DNA of 64,000 nucleotides from Micromonospora sp. M71_S20 (GTDB taxonomy: Bacteria; Actinomycetota; Actinomycetes; Mycobacteriales; Micromonosporaceae): contig NZ_RCCV01000001.1 of assembly GCF_003664255.1 (NCBI RefSeq), positions 4,340,001 through 4,404,000 on the forward strand. The letters are read 5' to 3'. The notes beneath the pieces were generated by a model. The model ran no database searches. It was not told the origin of the DNA and was given only the letters and a program-made list of their open reading frames with translations. The position numbers were made by a program, and so were the translations under genes. Below are positions 9,801-16,136 of this stretch, in pieces; the stretch's first letter is position 1, and each line of letters begins with the position of its first letter.

Positions 9801-12180
9801 CGCCGTCACCCACCAGGACATCCCCTTCGACAAACTCGTCGAACACACCCAACCCACCCGCGACCGCCACACCCCACCCCTCATCCAAACCGTCTTCACC
9901 GGCGGGAACGTCACGGGCATCGCCGCCGGCCCCGTGCCGCTGCACACCGCCACGATGCGTCCGATGTCGATCGAGCCGGGAACCGCGAAGTTCGACCTCA
10001 CGGTCCACGCGGAGGTGGGGACCGACACCGTCGGCGTGTACTTCAGCTACGCCTGCGACCTGTACGACGCCGCGACGATGGCCGACCTGGCGGACAGCTA
10101 CCGGGCCCTGGTGGCCGCCGTGCTGGCGGACCCCGACCGGCCCCTGTCCACGGTGGAGGCCGTCACCGACGAGCAGCGCCGGCGGTTGGCGACGGTGTCC
10201 GCGGGGCGGCGACGGCCGACGACCGGTCGCGCGGCCCGGCGGCCCGAGGCCGTCCCCGACGGTCCCGACCGGGCGGGCGCCCGGGCGACCGTGGTGGGCG
10301 CGCCGACGGCCGCAGTCGCCGGATGGTCGGACGGGGAACTCGGGTGTGTGCCGCGGCTGGTGACGGAGACGGCCCGACGCCAACCCGACGCCGTGGCGAT
10401 CGTCGACGGGAACGGCGCGATCACCTACCGCGAACTCGACGAGTGGTCCAACCACCTCGCCCACCAACTCCTACGACACGGCACCCGACCCGACCACCCC
10501 GTCGCGGTCAGCCTCCCACCCGGCGCACCCGCCATCACCGCCATGCTCGCCGTCCTCAAAGCCGGCGCCCCCTACCTCCCCATCGACCCCACCGCACCTG
10601 CGGCACGGCGACACCACCTCATCACCGACTCCGGCGTCACCATCCTCATCGCCGCACACCCCCAGGACACCGACACACCCCCCGGCGTCGTCACCCTCAC
10701 CCCGCACCGCTCCGCCTCCCCGGCGGCACCCCGGGTCGACATCCACCCCGAGCAGTTGGCCTACGTCATCCACACCTCCGGGTCGACGGGTGTCCCCAAG
10801 GGCGTCATGGTCGCCCACCACGCGCTGGCCAACCTCGTCCGGTGGCACCTCGACACCTATCCGAGCGGCCCCGGCGAGCACCACGGCCAGATCGCCAGCC
10901 TCGGCTTCGACGCCGCCGTCTGGGAGATCTGGCCCGCGCTGGTCAGCGGCGCCACCCTGCACGTCGCCGACCCCGCGCACCGCCTCGACCCCACGGCGCT
11001 GCACGACTGGATGCACCGGCAGGGCCTCACCGTGGCCTTCGTCCCCACGCCCATCGCCGAGGCCATCCTGCGACTGCCCACGCCGTCCACCAGCACCCTG
11101 CGCACGCTGCTCACGGGTGGGGACGCCCTCACCACCCGGCCCTCCGCGCGCACCCCCTACGCCCTGGTCAACCACTACGGGCCCACCGAGGCCGCGGTCG
11201 TCGCCACCGCCGGGCCGGTGCACCCCGACGGGACCCACCGGCCAGACCTCGGCACCCCGATCGACGGTGCCCGCGTCCACCTCCTCGACGCCGAGCTGCG
11301 ACTGGTGCCGCCCGGCGCGCCCGGCGAACTCTGCATCGCCGGCGACGGACTGGCCCGGGGATACCTCGGCCGTCCGGGGCAGACGGCGGAGCGGTTCCTG
11401 CCCGACCCGTACGCCACCACCCCCGGCAGCCGCCTCTACCGCACCGGCGACCTCTGCCGCCTCCGCACCGACGGCACCCTCGAATTCCTCGGCCGCACCG
11501 ACGAACAAATCGCCATCAACGGCTACCGCATCGAACCCGGCGAAATCGAAACCGCCCTACGCGCACAACCCCACGTCGAAGCCGCCTTCGTCACCACCCG
11601 AACACTGCCCACCGGCCGCCACCTCATCGCCTACGTCACCGGCACCAACCCCGACACCCACCAACTACGCCACAACCTCCACCACACACTCCCCCGCCAC
11701 CTCGTACCCCACAGCATCATCGCCCTGCCCCACTTCCCCCTCACCCGCAACGGCAAGATCGACCGCAACGCACTCCCCGCACCGGATTCCGCGACCGTCC
11801 GTTCCGAGCCGCCCGGCGACGCCGTGCAGCGGCAGCTCGCGGGGATCTGGGCGACGGTGCTGGGCACCTCCATCGCGGGCATCGGCGTCCGCGACGACTT
11901 CTTCGCCCTCGGCGGGCACTCCCTGCTCGCCACCCAGGTCACCGCGCAGGCCGCCGCGGCGTTCGAGGTCGAGCTGCCGGTCGCGGCCCTGTTCCGGGAC
12001 CCGACGATCGTCGGCCTGGCCGGCGAGCTGCGCCGCGTCGAGCGCCGGCCCGGCTGGGTGGACACCGTGGCCGGCATGCGCGAGGCCGTCGCCGCGCTCA
12101 CCGAGGACCAGGCCCGACGAGCGCTGGCCGCCGCCACCCGGCCCGGCCAGCCGTACGACGAGACAGGAGCACCGCGATGA
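3802..12180 (+). CDS. Trimodular NRPS, A-PCP-C-A-PCP-C-A-PCP (loading-type start)
   Basis: 2,792 residues. It begins directly with an adenylation domain and no C domain, so it is built to start a chain or to accept from no upstream partner. Order: A1 (~20-510), PCP1 (Ser ~554, GGHSLRAT), C1 (~610-1060, HHIVLDG near 754), A2 (~1090-1590), PCP2 (Ser ~1602, GGHSMQAT), C2 (~1680-2115, HHIVLDG near 1815), A3 (~2190-2690), PCP3 (Ser ~2706, GGHSLLAT). There is no epimerisation, methyltransferase or thioesterase domain. Pocket codes read by alignment to GrsA: A1 DAWTGGLVLK (no match I know), A2 DAWFFGIVAK (hydrophobic, unassigned), A3 DAWFLGHVVK (one change from the classic Leu code DAWFLGNVVK). C1 and C2 appear identical (see repeats). 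The ATG at 3802 has no good ribosome site. A TTGACG at 3762-3767 is a possible -35, but no convincing -10 follows. The stop overlaps the C-TE start. Confidence 0.95.
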   Translation: MIKESGWSAYPVPARSPGEPAGGEPHHADLVHEAIVRHPAAALALGTDDALVTYGELRARSNRLARHLRATGVRRGDLVAVLLPRGVDGIVSVLAALTAGAAYLPIDAGYPPQRVRHMLTDSRARVLVTVRSLVRADLVPPGTPVVLLDDDRAALAAYPDRPPAVPIGPGDLAYVIYTSGSTGLPKGVMVEHGSLRGLARWRADAERLGPDDRCLHLFSPGFDASVWDIWAPLVAGASLWMPDDETRVDPDRLVDWLAAHAITSATLPTPLAEAVLTRPTPPAGALRILGAGGQQLLARPRPEHTFTTVNLYGPTEATVLAMSGEVAVEGDGPPSLGHPAAGAAIRLLTDDLRPVPAGSLGEVFIGGPGVARGYHDRPALTAERFPPDPYGPPGSRLYRTGDLARQLPDGTYHFAGRVDDQVKLHGHRIELGEIESVLLRHPGVRAAAVRLHEGTAGPRLVGYVVPEIGPDDATLAEHAARHLPATMVPAAWVRLAGLPLTPHGKLDRAALPAPAERVSEPPRDDLERQVAQVWAEVLGRSPGRDDNFFSLGGHSLRATMVAVRLRDRFGLPLSAAIVFEAQTVAAMADRLRDEVAAGQENVRAEPDPVLVLPAGVASSSGRVLSFAQQRLWFLHTLDPKSTAYNTQTSWHIDGELDLDHLDTAITEIIRRHEVLRTTFTEHDGIPVQIIHPHPTYHRTRHDLTHIDPRHHDHHIRDILRTELDQPFDLTTGPLLRCRTLRLSDTTHVLCLTWHHIVLDGWSVGLFHNELDHLYTDLTHHRTPSLPPLNTQYADIAQRQHHHWQSTDAQHHLEQLAARLRDAPPVCHPPTDRPRPDTNPGPTAIHHSQLPPDTTTALTTLATQTGSTPFGILLAAFQLLIHRYTTQNPVVIGTPLTGRTDPDAEKLIGFFVNTLPLAVDIHPHHTFRQFLHHSRTVLMHAVTHQDIPFDKLVEHTQPTRDRHTPPLIQTVFTTMEGTDPAPLHTATMTPLPIDEGVAKFDLTVQVQLEPDVIRVLFDYACDLYEPATMAELADSYRALVSAVLAEPDRPLSTVVAVTAAQRQRLADALTASPVPVPPGGVGCVPRLVTETARRQPDAVAIVDGTGTLTYRELDEWSNHLAHQLLRHGTRPDHPVAVSLPPGAPAITAMLAVLKAGAAYLPIDPTAPTTRRHHLITDSGVTILIAAHPHDTDTPPGVVTLIPHRSASPAAPRVDIHPEQVAYVIHTSGSTGTPKGVMVPHRALTNLVHWHLDTHPTGPGQRHGQVASLGFDAAIWEIWPALVSGATLHIADPADRLDPTALHDWLVREDVTRTFLPTPVAEAVLRLPTPSTSHLRTIFTGGDALTTRPSAQAPYTLFNIYGPTETTVAVTVGPVSTDGVHRPDLGVPIAGARIYLLDADLQLVPPGAPGEVCVGGDVVTRGYLNKPGQTAERFLPDPYATTPGSRLYRTGDLCRLRTDGTLEFLGRTDEQIAINGYRIEPGEIETALRAQPHVEAAFVTTRTLPTGRHLIAYVTGTNPDTHQLRHNLHHTLPRHLVPHSIIALPHFPLTRNGKIDRNALPAPDLTARGEPPRDALERQVAQVWADVIGRSPGRDDNFFAFGGHSMQATMIAARLRETLGVPVSAAIVFEAQTVAAMADSLRDEVAADPSAVGGQDGPVASGAGEPSEPDPAPALPAGVASSSGRVLSFAQQRLWFLHTLDPKSTAYNTQTSWHIDGELDLDHLDTAITEIIRRHEVLRTTFTEHDGIPVQIIHPHPTYHRTRHDLTHIDPRHHDHHIRDILRTELDQPFDLTTGPLLRCRTLRLSDTTHVLCLTWHHIVLDGWSVGLFHNELDHLYTDLTHHRTPSLPPLNTQYADIAQRQHHHWQSTDAQHHLEQLAARLRDAPPVCHPPTDRPRPDTNPGPTAIHHSQLPPDTTTALTTLATQTGSTPFGILLAAFQLLIHRYTTQNPVVIGTPLTGRTDPDAEKLIGFFVNTLPLAVDIHPHHTFRQFLHHSRTVLMHAVTHQDIPFDKLVEHTQPTRDRHTPPLIQTVFTGGNVTGIAAGPVPLHTATMRPMSIEPGTAKFDLTVHAEVGTDTVGVYFSYACDLYDAATMADLADSYRALVAAVLADPDRPLSTVEAVTDEQRRRLATVSAGRRRPTTGRAARRPEAVPDGPDRAGARATVVGAPTAAVAGWSDGELGCVPRLVTETARRQPDAVAIVDGNGAITYRELDEWSNHLAHQLLRHGTRPDHPVAVSLPPGAPAITAMLAVLKAGAPYLPIDPTAPAARRHHLITDSGVTILIAAHPQDTDTPPGVVTLTPHRSASPAAPRVDIHPEQLAYVIHTSGSTGVPKGVMVAHHALANLVRWHLDTYPSGPGEHHGQIASLGFDAAVWEIWPALVSGATLHVADPAHRLDPTALHDWMHRQGLTVAFVPTPIAEAILRLPTPSTSTLRTLLTGGDALTTRPSARTPYALVNHYGPTEAAVVATAGPVHPDGTHRPDLGTPIDGARVHLLDAELRLVPPGAPGELCIAGDGLARGYLGRPGQTAERFLPDPYATTPGSRLYRTGDLCRLRTDGTLEFLGRTDEQIAINGYRIEPGEIETALRAQPHVEAAFVTTRTLPTGRHLIAYVTGTNPDTHQLRHNLHHTLPRHLVPHSIIALPHFPLTRNGKIDRNALPAPDSATVRSEPPGDAVQRQLAGIWATVLGTSIAGIGVRDDFFALGGHSLLATQVTAQAAAAFEVELPVAALFRDPTIVGLAGELRRVERRPGWVDTVAGMREAVAALTEDQARRALAAATRPGQPYDETGAPR
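5635..6716 (+). repeat. Long direct repeat, copy 1 (condensation domain C1)
   Basis: A stretch of about 1,082 bases encoding all of C1 recurs 3,183 bases downstream at 8818-9899 with no difference found by eye. The encoded residues, and the reading frames on both strands, are the same in the two copies. Base use differs from the flanks: the sense strand is extremely C-rich, and GAA, CAA and CTA codons are frequent where neighbouring modules use GAG, CAG and CTG. This points to recent duplication or gene conversion of a condensation domain with its own compositional history. Confidence 0.9.
7042..7494 (+). repeat. A-domain N-terminal flank repeat, copy 1 (A2)
   Basis: The start of A2 (motifs A1-A3, up to the TSGSTG loop) matches the same part of A3 at 10342-10794, offset 3,300 bases, with only scattered changes (roughly 95% by eye). 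Identity falls off after the TSGSTG loop, where the substrate-pocket part begins. Confidence 0.8.
8077..8483 (+). repeat. A-domain C-terminal subdomain repeat, copy 1 (A2)
   Basis: About 407 bases covering motifs A7-A10 of A2 (LYRTGDLCRL to GKIDRNALPAP) recur at 11377-11783. I found one difference (position 8454 a, 11754 c). The segment has the same C-rich, GAA/CAA-rich composition as the repeated C domains. Confidence 0.9.
8818..9899 (+). repeat. Long direct repeat, copy 2 (condensation domain C2)
   Basis: Second copy of the 1,082-base repeat at 5635-6716. The identity starts and stops abruptly: upstream the linkers after PCP1 and PCP2 differ in sequence and length, and downstream the copies diverge right after the codons for LIQTVFT, where C1 continues TMEGTDPAP and C2 continues GGNVTGIAAG. 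Such sharp edges fit homologous exchange better than slow divergence. Confidence 0.9.
10342..10794 (+). repeat. A-domain N-terminal flank repeat, copy 2 (A3)
   Basis: Partner of 7042-7494. Differences cluster in a few patches (around 10410-10422 and 10600-10612) and the rest is identical. Together with the 8077-8483/11377-11783 pair it brackets the divergent pocket-coding core of A2 and A3. Confidence 0.8.
11377..11783 (+). repeat. A-domain C-terminal subdomain repeat, copy 2 (A3)
   Basis: Partner of 8077-8483 at an offset of 3,300 bases. The homology ends just before the PCP, whose sequence is quite different in A3's module, so the repeated unit does not follow module boundaries. Confidence 0.9.
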
Positions 12181-14465
12181 GCGGCCCGTCGCCCGACCCG
12201 GTCGCCGCGCTGCTGCGACCGCCGCCCGGCTGGCCAACGGAGGAGCACCGGCAGCTGCTGGTACGGCTGCTGCGCGAGCGGCTGCCCGCCGCGCCGACCG
12301 GTCCCGCCACCGTGGCCCAGCGTCAGCTCTGGTTCCTGCAACAGCTGGAGCCGACCAGCACCGCGTACCACATCCTGACGGTGGTGCGGATGACCGGCGA
12401 GCTGGACCTGCCGGCCCTGCGCGGCGCGCTCGCCGCCGTCACGGACCGGCACGAGCAGCTCCGGGCCACCTTCGCGATGGTCGACGACGAGGTGGTCGTG
12501 CGGATCGGTCCCTGCGCGCCGGTGCCGGTACCGGTCGTCGACCTGAGCACCACGGACGCAGCGACCCGCGAGCAGCGGGTCCGGCAGGAGCTGGAGAAGG
12601 CCCACGACGAGCTGTTCGACCTCGCCGACGGCCCGCTGCTGCGGGCGGTGCTGATCCGCTGCGGGGCCTCCGAGCACCTGCTCGCGGTCACCGTGCACCA
12701 CATCGTCTTCGACGGCGGGTCCCGCCCGGTCTTCTGGGAGCACCTCGCCACGGCGTACGACGCGCTGCGGGCGGGGAAGGTGCCGGACCTCGATCCGCCG
12801 GTGCCCGACGACGAGGACGACGACGAGGACGACTTCGCCGACCCGGAGGATCCGGACGCGGCACTGGCCTACTGGCGCAAGCAGCTGGCCGGCCTGCCCG
12901 ACCTGGACCTGCCCGGCGTCCGCGACCGGGCGTCCGGGGCGTTGACCGCCGGGCGGCGGCTGGACGTCCCGCTCGACCGGGACGTGACGACGGCCCTGGC
13001 CCGGCTGGGCCGGTCCCGGCGGGCCACCCCGTTCATGACGCTGCTGGCCGCGTACCTGGTGCTGCTGTCCGTGCGCACCGGCAGCAGCGACGTCGCCGTG
13101 CTGTCGCCGACGACGGGCAGGACGAGCGAGGCCGACGAGAGCCGGATCGGGTACTTCGTCAACACCGTGGTGCTGCGCGGCGACCTGGCGGGGAACCCGA
13201 CCTTCGCCGAGGTGGTCGACCGGGTCCGGGAGCTGACCCTCGGGGCGTACGCCCACATGGCGGTGCCCTTCGAACGGATCGTGGACGAGGTGCGTCCGGC
13301 GCGGGTGCCGGGCCGGATGCCGTTCTCGCAGTTCGCGTTCAGCGTGGAGGGCCGCCCCGCGCCCCCGCCCCGGCTCGCAGGCCTGAGCACCGCCTGGATC
13401 GACGTCGACACCGGCACGGCGAAGTTCGACGTGCAGCTGGACGTCCTCACGGACGCCTCGGGCGGGCTCGTGGCGGCCTGGACCTGGCGCGACGAGCTGT
13501 TCGACCCGGCGGACCTGGCCGCCGTCGCCGACGACTTCGTCGCGCTGCTGGGCGCGGTCGTCGCCGACCCGCAGGCCACCGTCGACGCGCTGCCGGTGCG
13601 CCGGCCGGTGCCGGCCCCGGGCGTCCCGGCGGCGACCCCGCCGCCCGCGGCGCGCACCCGGCCGGGCGCAACGGCCTCCGGCACGCTGGTGCACCTCGGC
13701 GGGCCGACGGACCGTCCGCCGCTGGTCCTGCCGCACCCGGTCAGCGGCACGGTCGGCGCGTACGCCGAACTCGCCCGGCTGCTGCCCGCGTACCACCTGG
13801 TCGGCATCGAGTCGGCCGCCGACGCCACCGGCGACTCCATCGACGCGCTCGCCGAGGCGTACCTGGCCGAACTGGTCGCCCGCTGGCCGGCCGGCCCGTA
13901 CCGGCTGTGCGGCTGGTCGATGGGCGGCCTGCTGGCGTACGAGATGTCCCGCCGGCTGGTGCGGGCCGGGCGTGCCGTCGACCTGCTGGTGGTCGTGGAC
14001 ACCGCGCCCGGGCAGGCGCGCCCGGCCGGCGAGGGGAGCGACGACGCCGCGGTGGCGGCCCGGTTCGCTGCGGACCTCGCCGCGTCCCTCGGTCGGGACC
14101 ACCCGGCGCCGACGGCCGCGACGCTCGCCGCGCTGCCGGTCGAGGAGCAGACGATGCTGCTGCGCCGGTGGCTGGTGGACGCCGGGGTGACCCCGGTGGC
14201 GCTGCCGGTGCGCGAGGTGCGCCGCCGGGTGGAGACCTTCGCCCGGCACGTCACCGCCGTGGCCGGGTACCGGCCGGAGGGCGTGGAGCTGCCGGTGACC
14301 GTCGTCCAGGCCTCCGCGTCGCCGCGCTGGCAGCCGCGCTGGGAGCGCTACGTGGGCGCCCGGACCACCGTGCACGAGTACGAGGGCGACCACTACTCGC
14401 TGCTGCGCCGGCCCACCGTGGAGCGGATCGCCGGATGGCTGGCCCGCGCGCTGGACGGTCGGTGA
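12177..14465 (+). CDS. Condensation-thioesterase didomain protein (C-TE, no A or PCP)
   Basis: 762 residues. The ATG at 12177 overlaps the NRPS stop (ATGA) and follows an AGGAG ribosome site, so it is translated right after the trimodular NRPS. Residues ~45-470 are a condensation domain with an intact HHIVFDG (His175 as the second His). It contains an odd acidic run of Asp/Glu at ~214-230. Residues ~505-762 are an alpha/beta-hydrolase thioesterase: GWSMGG with Ser581, Asp608 in VVVDTAPG and His739 in GDHYSLL. No A domain or carrier domain lies between them. It presumably condenses the PCP3-bound residue with a final amine or with a chain on another protein, then releases by hydrolysis or cyclisation. 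This is the only terminal release domain in the window. Confidence 0.9.
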   Translation: MSGPSPDPVAALLRPPPGWPTEEHRQLLVRLLRERLPAAPTGPATVAQRQLWFLQQLEPTSTAYHILTVVRMTGELDLPALRGALAAVTDRHEQLRATFAMVDDEVVVRIGPCAPVPVPVVDLSTTDAATREQRVRQELEKAHDELFDLADGPLLRAVLIRCGASEHLLAVTVHHIVFDGGSRPVFWEHLATAYDALRAGKVPDLDPPVPDDEDDDEDDFADPEDPDAALAYWRKQLAGLPDLDLPGVRDRASGALTAGRRLDVPLDRDVTTALARLGRSRRATPFMTLLAAYLVLLSVRTGSSDVAVLSPTTGRTSEADESRIGYFVNTVVLRGDLAGNPTFAEVVDRVRELTLGAYAHMAVPFERIVDEVRPARVPGRMPFSQFAFSVEGRPAPPPRLAGLSTAWIDVDTGTAKFDVQLDVLTDASGGLVAAWTWRDELFDPADLAAVADDFVALLGAVVADPQATVDALPVRRPVPAPGVPAATPPPAARTRPGATASGTLVHLGGPTDRPPLVLPHPVSGTVGAYAELARLLPAYHLVGIESAADATGDSIDALAEAYLAELVARWPAGPYRLCGWSMGGLLAYEMSRRLVRAGRAVDLLVVVDTAPGQARPAGEGSDDAAVAARFAADLAASLGRDHPAPTAATLAALPVEEQTMLLRRWLVDAGVTPVALPVREVRRRVETFARHVTAVAGYRPEGVELPVTVVQASASPRWQPRWERYVGARTTVHEYEGDHYSLLRRPTVERIAGWLARALDGR

Positions 14466-14494
14466 GCGCAGGCGCTCCGGCGGGTGATGCGCGC

Positions 14495-14517
14495 GTGGGG
14501 CCGCCCGGCGGCCCCAC
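14495..14517. terminator. Hairpin between convergent NRPS operons (first)
   Basis: Perfect inverted repeat GTGGGGCCGCC (14495-14505) / GGCGGCCCCAC (14507-14517), 30 bases after the C-TE stop and facing the MbtH gene. Very GC-rich with no U-tract, as is common for actinomycete terminators. Confidence 0.6.
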
Positions 14518-14543
14518 GGGTGCGGGTGCGTCCGGACGGTGGG

Positions 14544-14599
14544 CGGGAGGGCCGGCGGGCGCTGACGGAACGGTCACGCCCGGGCGGCCGGCCCTCCCG
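14544..14599. terminator. Second, larger hairpin between convergent operons
   Basis: Arms CGGGAGGGCCGGC (14544-14556) and GCCGGCCCTCCCG (14587-14599) are perfectly complementary around a 30-base loop that can itself pair weakly. It ends 6 bases before the MbtH stop, so it may serve as a bidirectional terminator. Confidence 0.6.
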
Positions 14600-14605
14600 T
14601 CCGCG

Positions 14606-14824
14606 TTACCGCGCCTCGGCCGCCATCGCCCGGCGCAGGCTCAACGGGCGCATGTCCGTCCACACCGAGTCGATGTGCTCCAGGCACCGGGCCCGCGGCC
14701 CGACGAAGCCCTCGGCACGCCAGCCCGCCGGGATCTCCCGCCCGTCCGGCCAGATCGAGTACTGCTCCTCGTCGTTCACCACGACCCGACAGATCTCGGC
14801 CGTCTCCGGCTGCTCCACCGTCAT
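14606..14824 (-). CDS. MbtH-like NRPS activator protein
   Basis: 72 residues, the normal MbtH length. It contains the family signature [12 protein letters not shown] and the tryptophan/cysteine/WTDMRP pattern (W at PAGW, C in [16 protein letters not shown]). MbtH proteins bind the A domain N-terminal subdomain and make many actinomycete A domains soluble and active. An AGGAGAAGAGG ribosome site precedes the ATG at 14824. It is the last gene of the minus-strand operon, 10 bases after the aminotransferase, and could serve the A domains on both strands. Confidence 0.97.
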   Translation of the reverse strand: MTVEQPETAEICRVVVNDEEQYSIWPDGREIPAGWRAEGFVGPRARCLEHIDSVWTDMRPLSLRRAMAAEAR

Positions 14825-14834
14825 CCTCTTCTCC

Positions 14835-16136
14835 TCACACCTCGGACACCATGGCCAGGGCCCGGTCGATCCCGACGATCCCGTCGGTCAACTCCGCCTC
14901 CGTGATGGTAAGCGGGGGGAACAGGTGCAGCCGGTTGCCCGCCGCCAGCGGCCAGACACCCTGCCGCTTGCACGCCGCCAGGACGGCGGCCATCTCGGGC
15001 GCCAGCGTCCCCGGGGCCGCGTACGGCGCCAGGGGCTCGCGGGTCGCGCGGTCCCGGACCAGTTCGACGGCCCAGGCCAGGCCGACGCCGCGGACGTCGC
15101 CGACGATCGGGTGGCGCTCGGCCAGCTCGGCCAGCGCCGGGCCCACCACGTCCCGGCCGAGTACGGCCGCCCGGTCGACCAGGTTCTCCTCCCGCAGCAC
15201 CCGCAGCGCCGCCACGATGGAGGCGCAGGCCAGCGGGTGCCCGGAGTAGGTGAGCCCGCCGGGATAGCGGCGGTGCGCGAAGTGGGCGGCCACCGCGCGG
15301 GACAGCAGCACCCCGCCCACCGGCACGTAGCCGGAGTTGACCCCCTTGGCGAAGGTCATCAGGTCGGGCACCACGTCCCAGAGGTCACCGGCGAACCACC
15401 GGCCGCACCGGCCGAAGCCGGTCATCACCTCGTCGGCGATCAGCAGGATCCCGTGCTCGTCGCAGAGCCGACGGACGCCGGCCAGGTAGCCGTCCGGCGG
15501 GACCAGCACGCCGTTGCTGCCCACCACCGGCTCGACGAGGATCGCGGCGATCGTGTCCGGGCCCTCGTAGCCGACGAGCCGGCGCAGGTGCTCCAGCGCC
15601 CGGTCGCACTCCTGCGCGGCGTCCTCGGCGTGGAAGTCGCTGCGGTACGGGTACGGGCCCATGAAGTGCACGGCGCCGCCGCTGGCGGTGTCCACCGGCC
15701 AGCGGCGGGGATCACCGGTCAACGCCAGCGCCCCCGCCGTGGCACCGTGGTAGGACCGGTAGGCGGCGAGCACCTTCGGCCGCCCCGTGACCACCCGCGC
15801 CATCCGCACCGCGTGCTCCACGGCCTCCGCGCCGCCGGTGGTGAACAGGACCGTCTCCAGGTCCCCCGGGGCGACCTCGACGATCGCCCGGGCCGCCTCG
15901 TCGCGGATGTCGACCGCGAACGACGGCCCGATGGTGCACATCCGCCCGGCCTGCTCACGCAGCGCCGCGACCAGGGCCGGATGCTGGTGGCCCAGGTGCA
16001 GGTTGCCCATCTGGGCGTGCAGGTCGAGCCACCGGTTGCCCCGGTCGTCCCAGAACCAGCTGCCCGCGCCGCCGGCGACGCGGACCGGGTCGATCTCCTC
16101 CTGGGCGGACCAGGGGTAGAAGACGGGCCCGGTCAC
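14835..16136 (-). CDS. Class III PLP-dependent aminotransferase
   Basis: 433 residues from a GTG start whose GTGA overlaps the stop of the CocE-NRPS gene. The fold-type I signature is clear: [18 protein letters not shown] near the N-terminus, [15 protein letters not shown] for phosphate binding, [16 protein letters not shown] carrying the PLP-pyridine Asp, and Lys264 in [10 protein letters not shown] as the Schiff-base lysine. Family members (omega-transaminases, ornithine and acetylornithine aminotransferases) aminate terminal or beta-keto groups. Its place after a KS, a luciferase-like monooxygenase and carrier domains suggests amination of a carrier-bound or free beta-keto acid, as in iturin and microginin systems, but here as a separate protein. 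Substrate not shown. Confidence 0.93.
   Translation of the reverse strand: MTGPVFYPWSAQEEIDPVRVAGGAGSWFWDDRGNRWLDLHAQMGNLHLGHQHPALVAALREQAGRMCTIGPSFAVDIRDEAARAIVEVAPGDLETVLFTTGGAEAVEHAVRMARVVTGRPKVLAAYRSYHGATAGALALTGDPRRWPVDTASGGAVHFMGPYPYRSDFHAEDAAQECDRALEHLRRLVGYEGPDTIAAILVEPVVGSNGVLVPPDGYLAGVRRLCDEHGILLIADEVMTGFGRCGRWFAGDLWDVVPDLMTFAKGVNSGYVPVGGVLLSRAVAAHFAHRRYPGGLTYSGHPLACASIVAALRVLREENLVDRAAVLGRDVVGPALAELAERHPIVGDVRGVGLAWAVELVRDRATREPLAPYAAPGTLAPEMAAVLAACKRQGVWPLAAGNRLHLFPPLTITEAELTDGIVGIDRALAMVSEV

Noticed and set aside
5635..9899. Mobile element as cause of the long direct repeat
   Set aside because: No transposase, terminal inverted repeats or target duplication; the repeats coincide with NRPS domains, so homologous recombination explains them.
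8544..12176. Long plus-strand frame running through the NRPS in another phase before entering the C-TE protein
   Set aside because: The part before 12177 is Arg/Pro/His-rich out-of-frame translation of the NRPS; only the part from the ATG at 12177 encodes domains.
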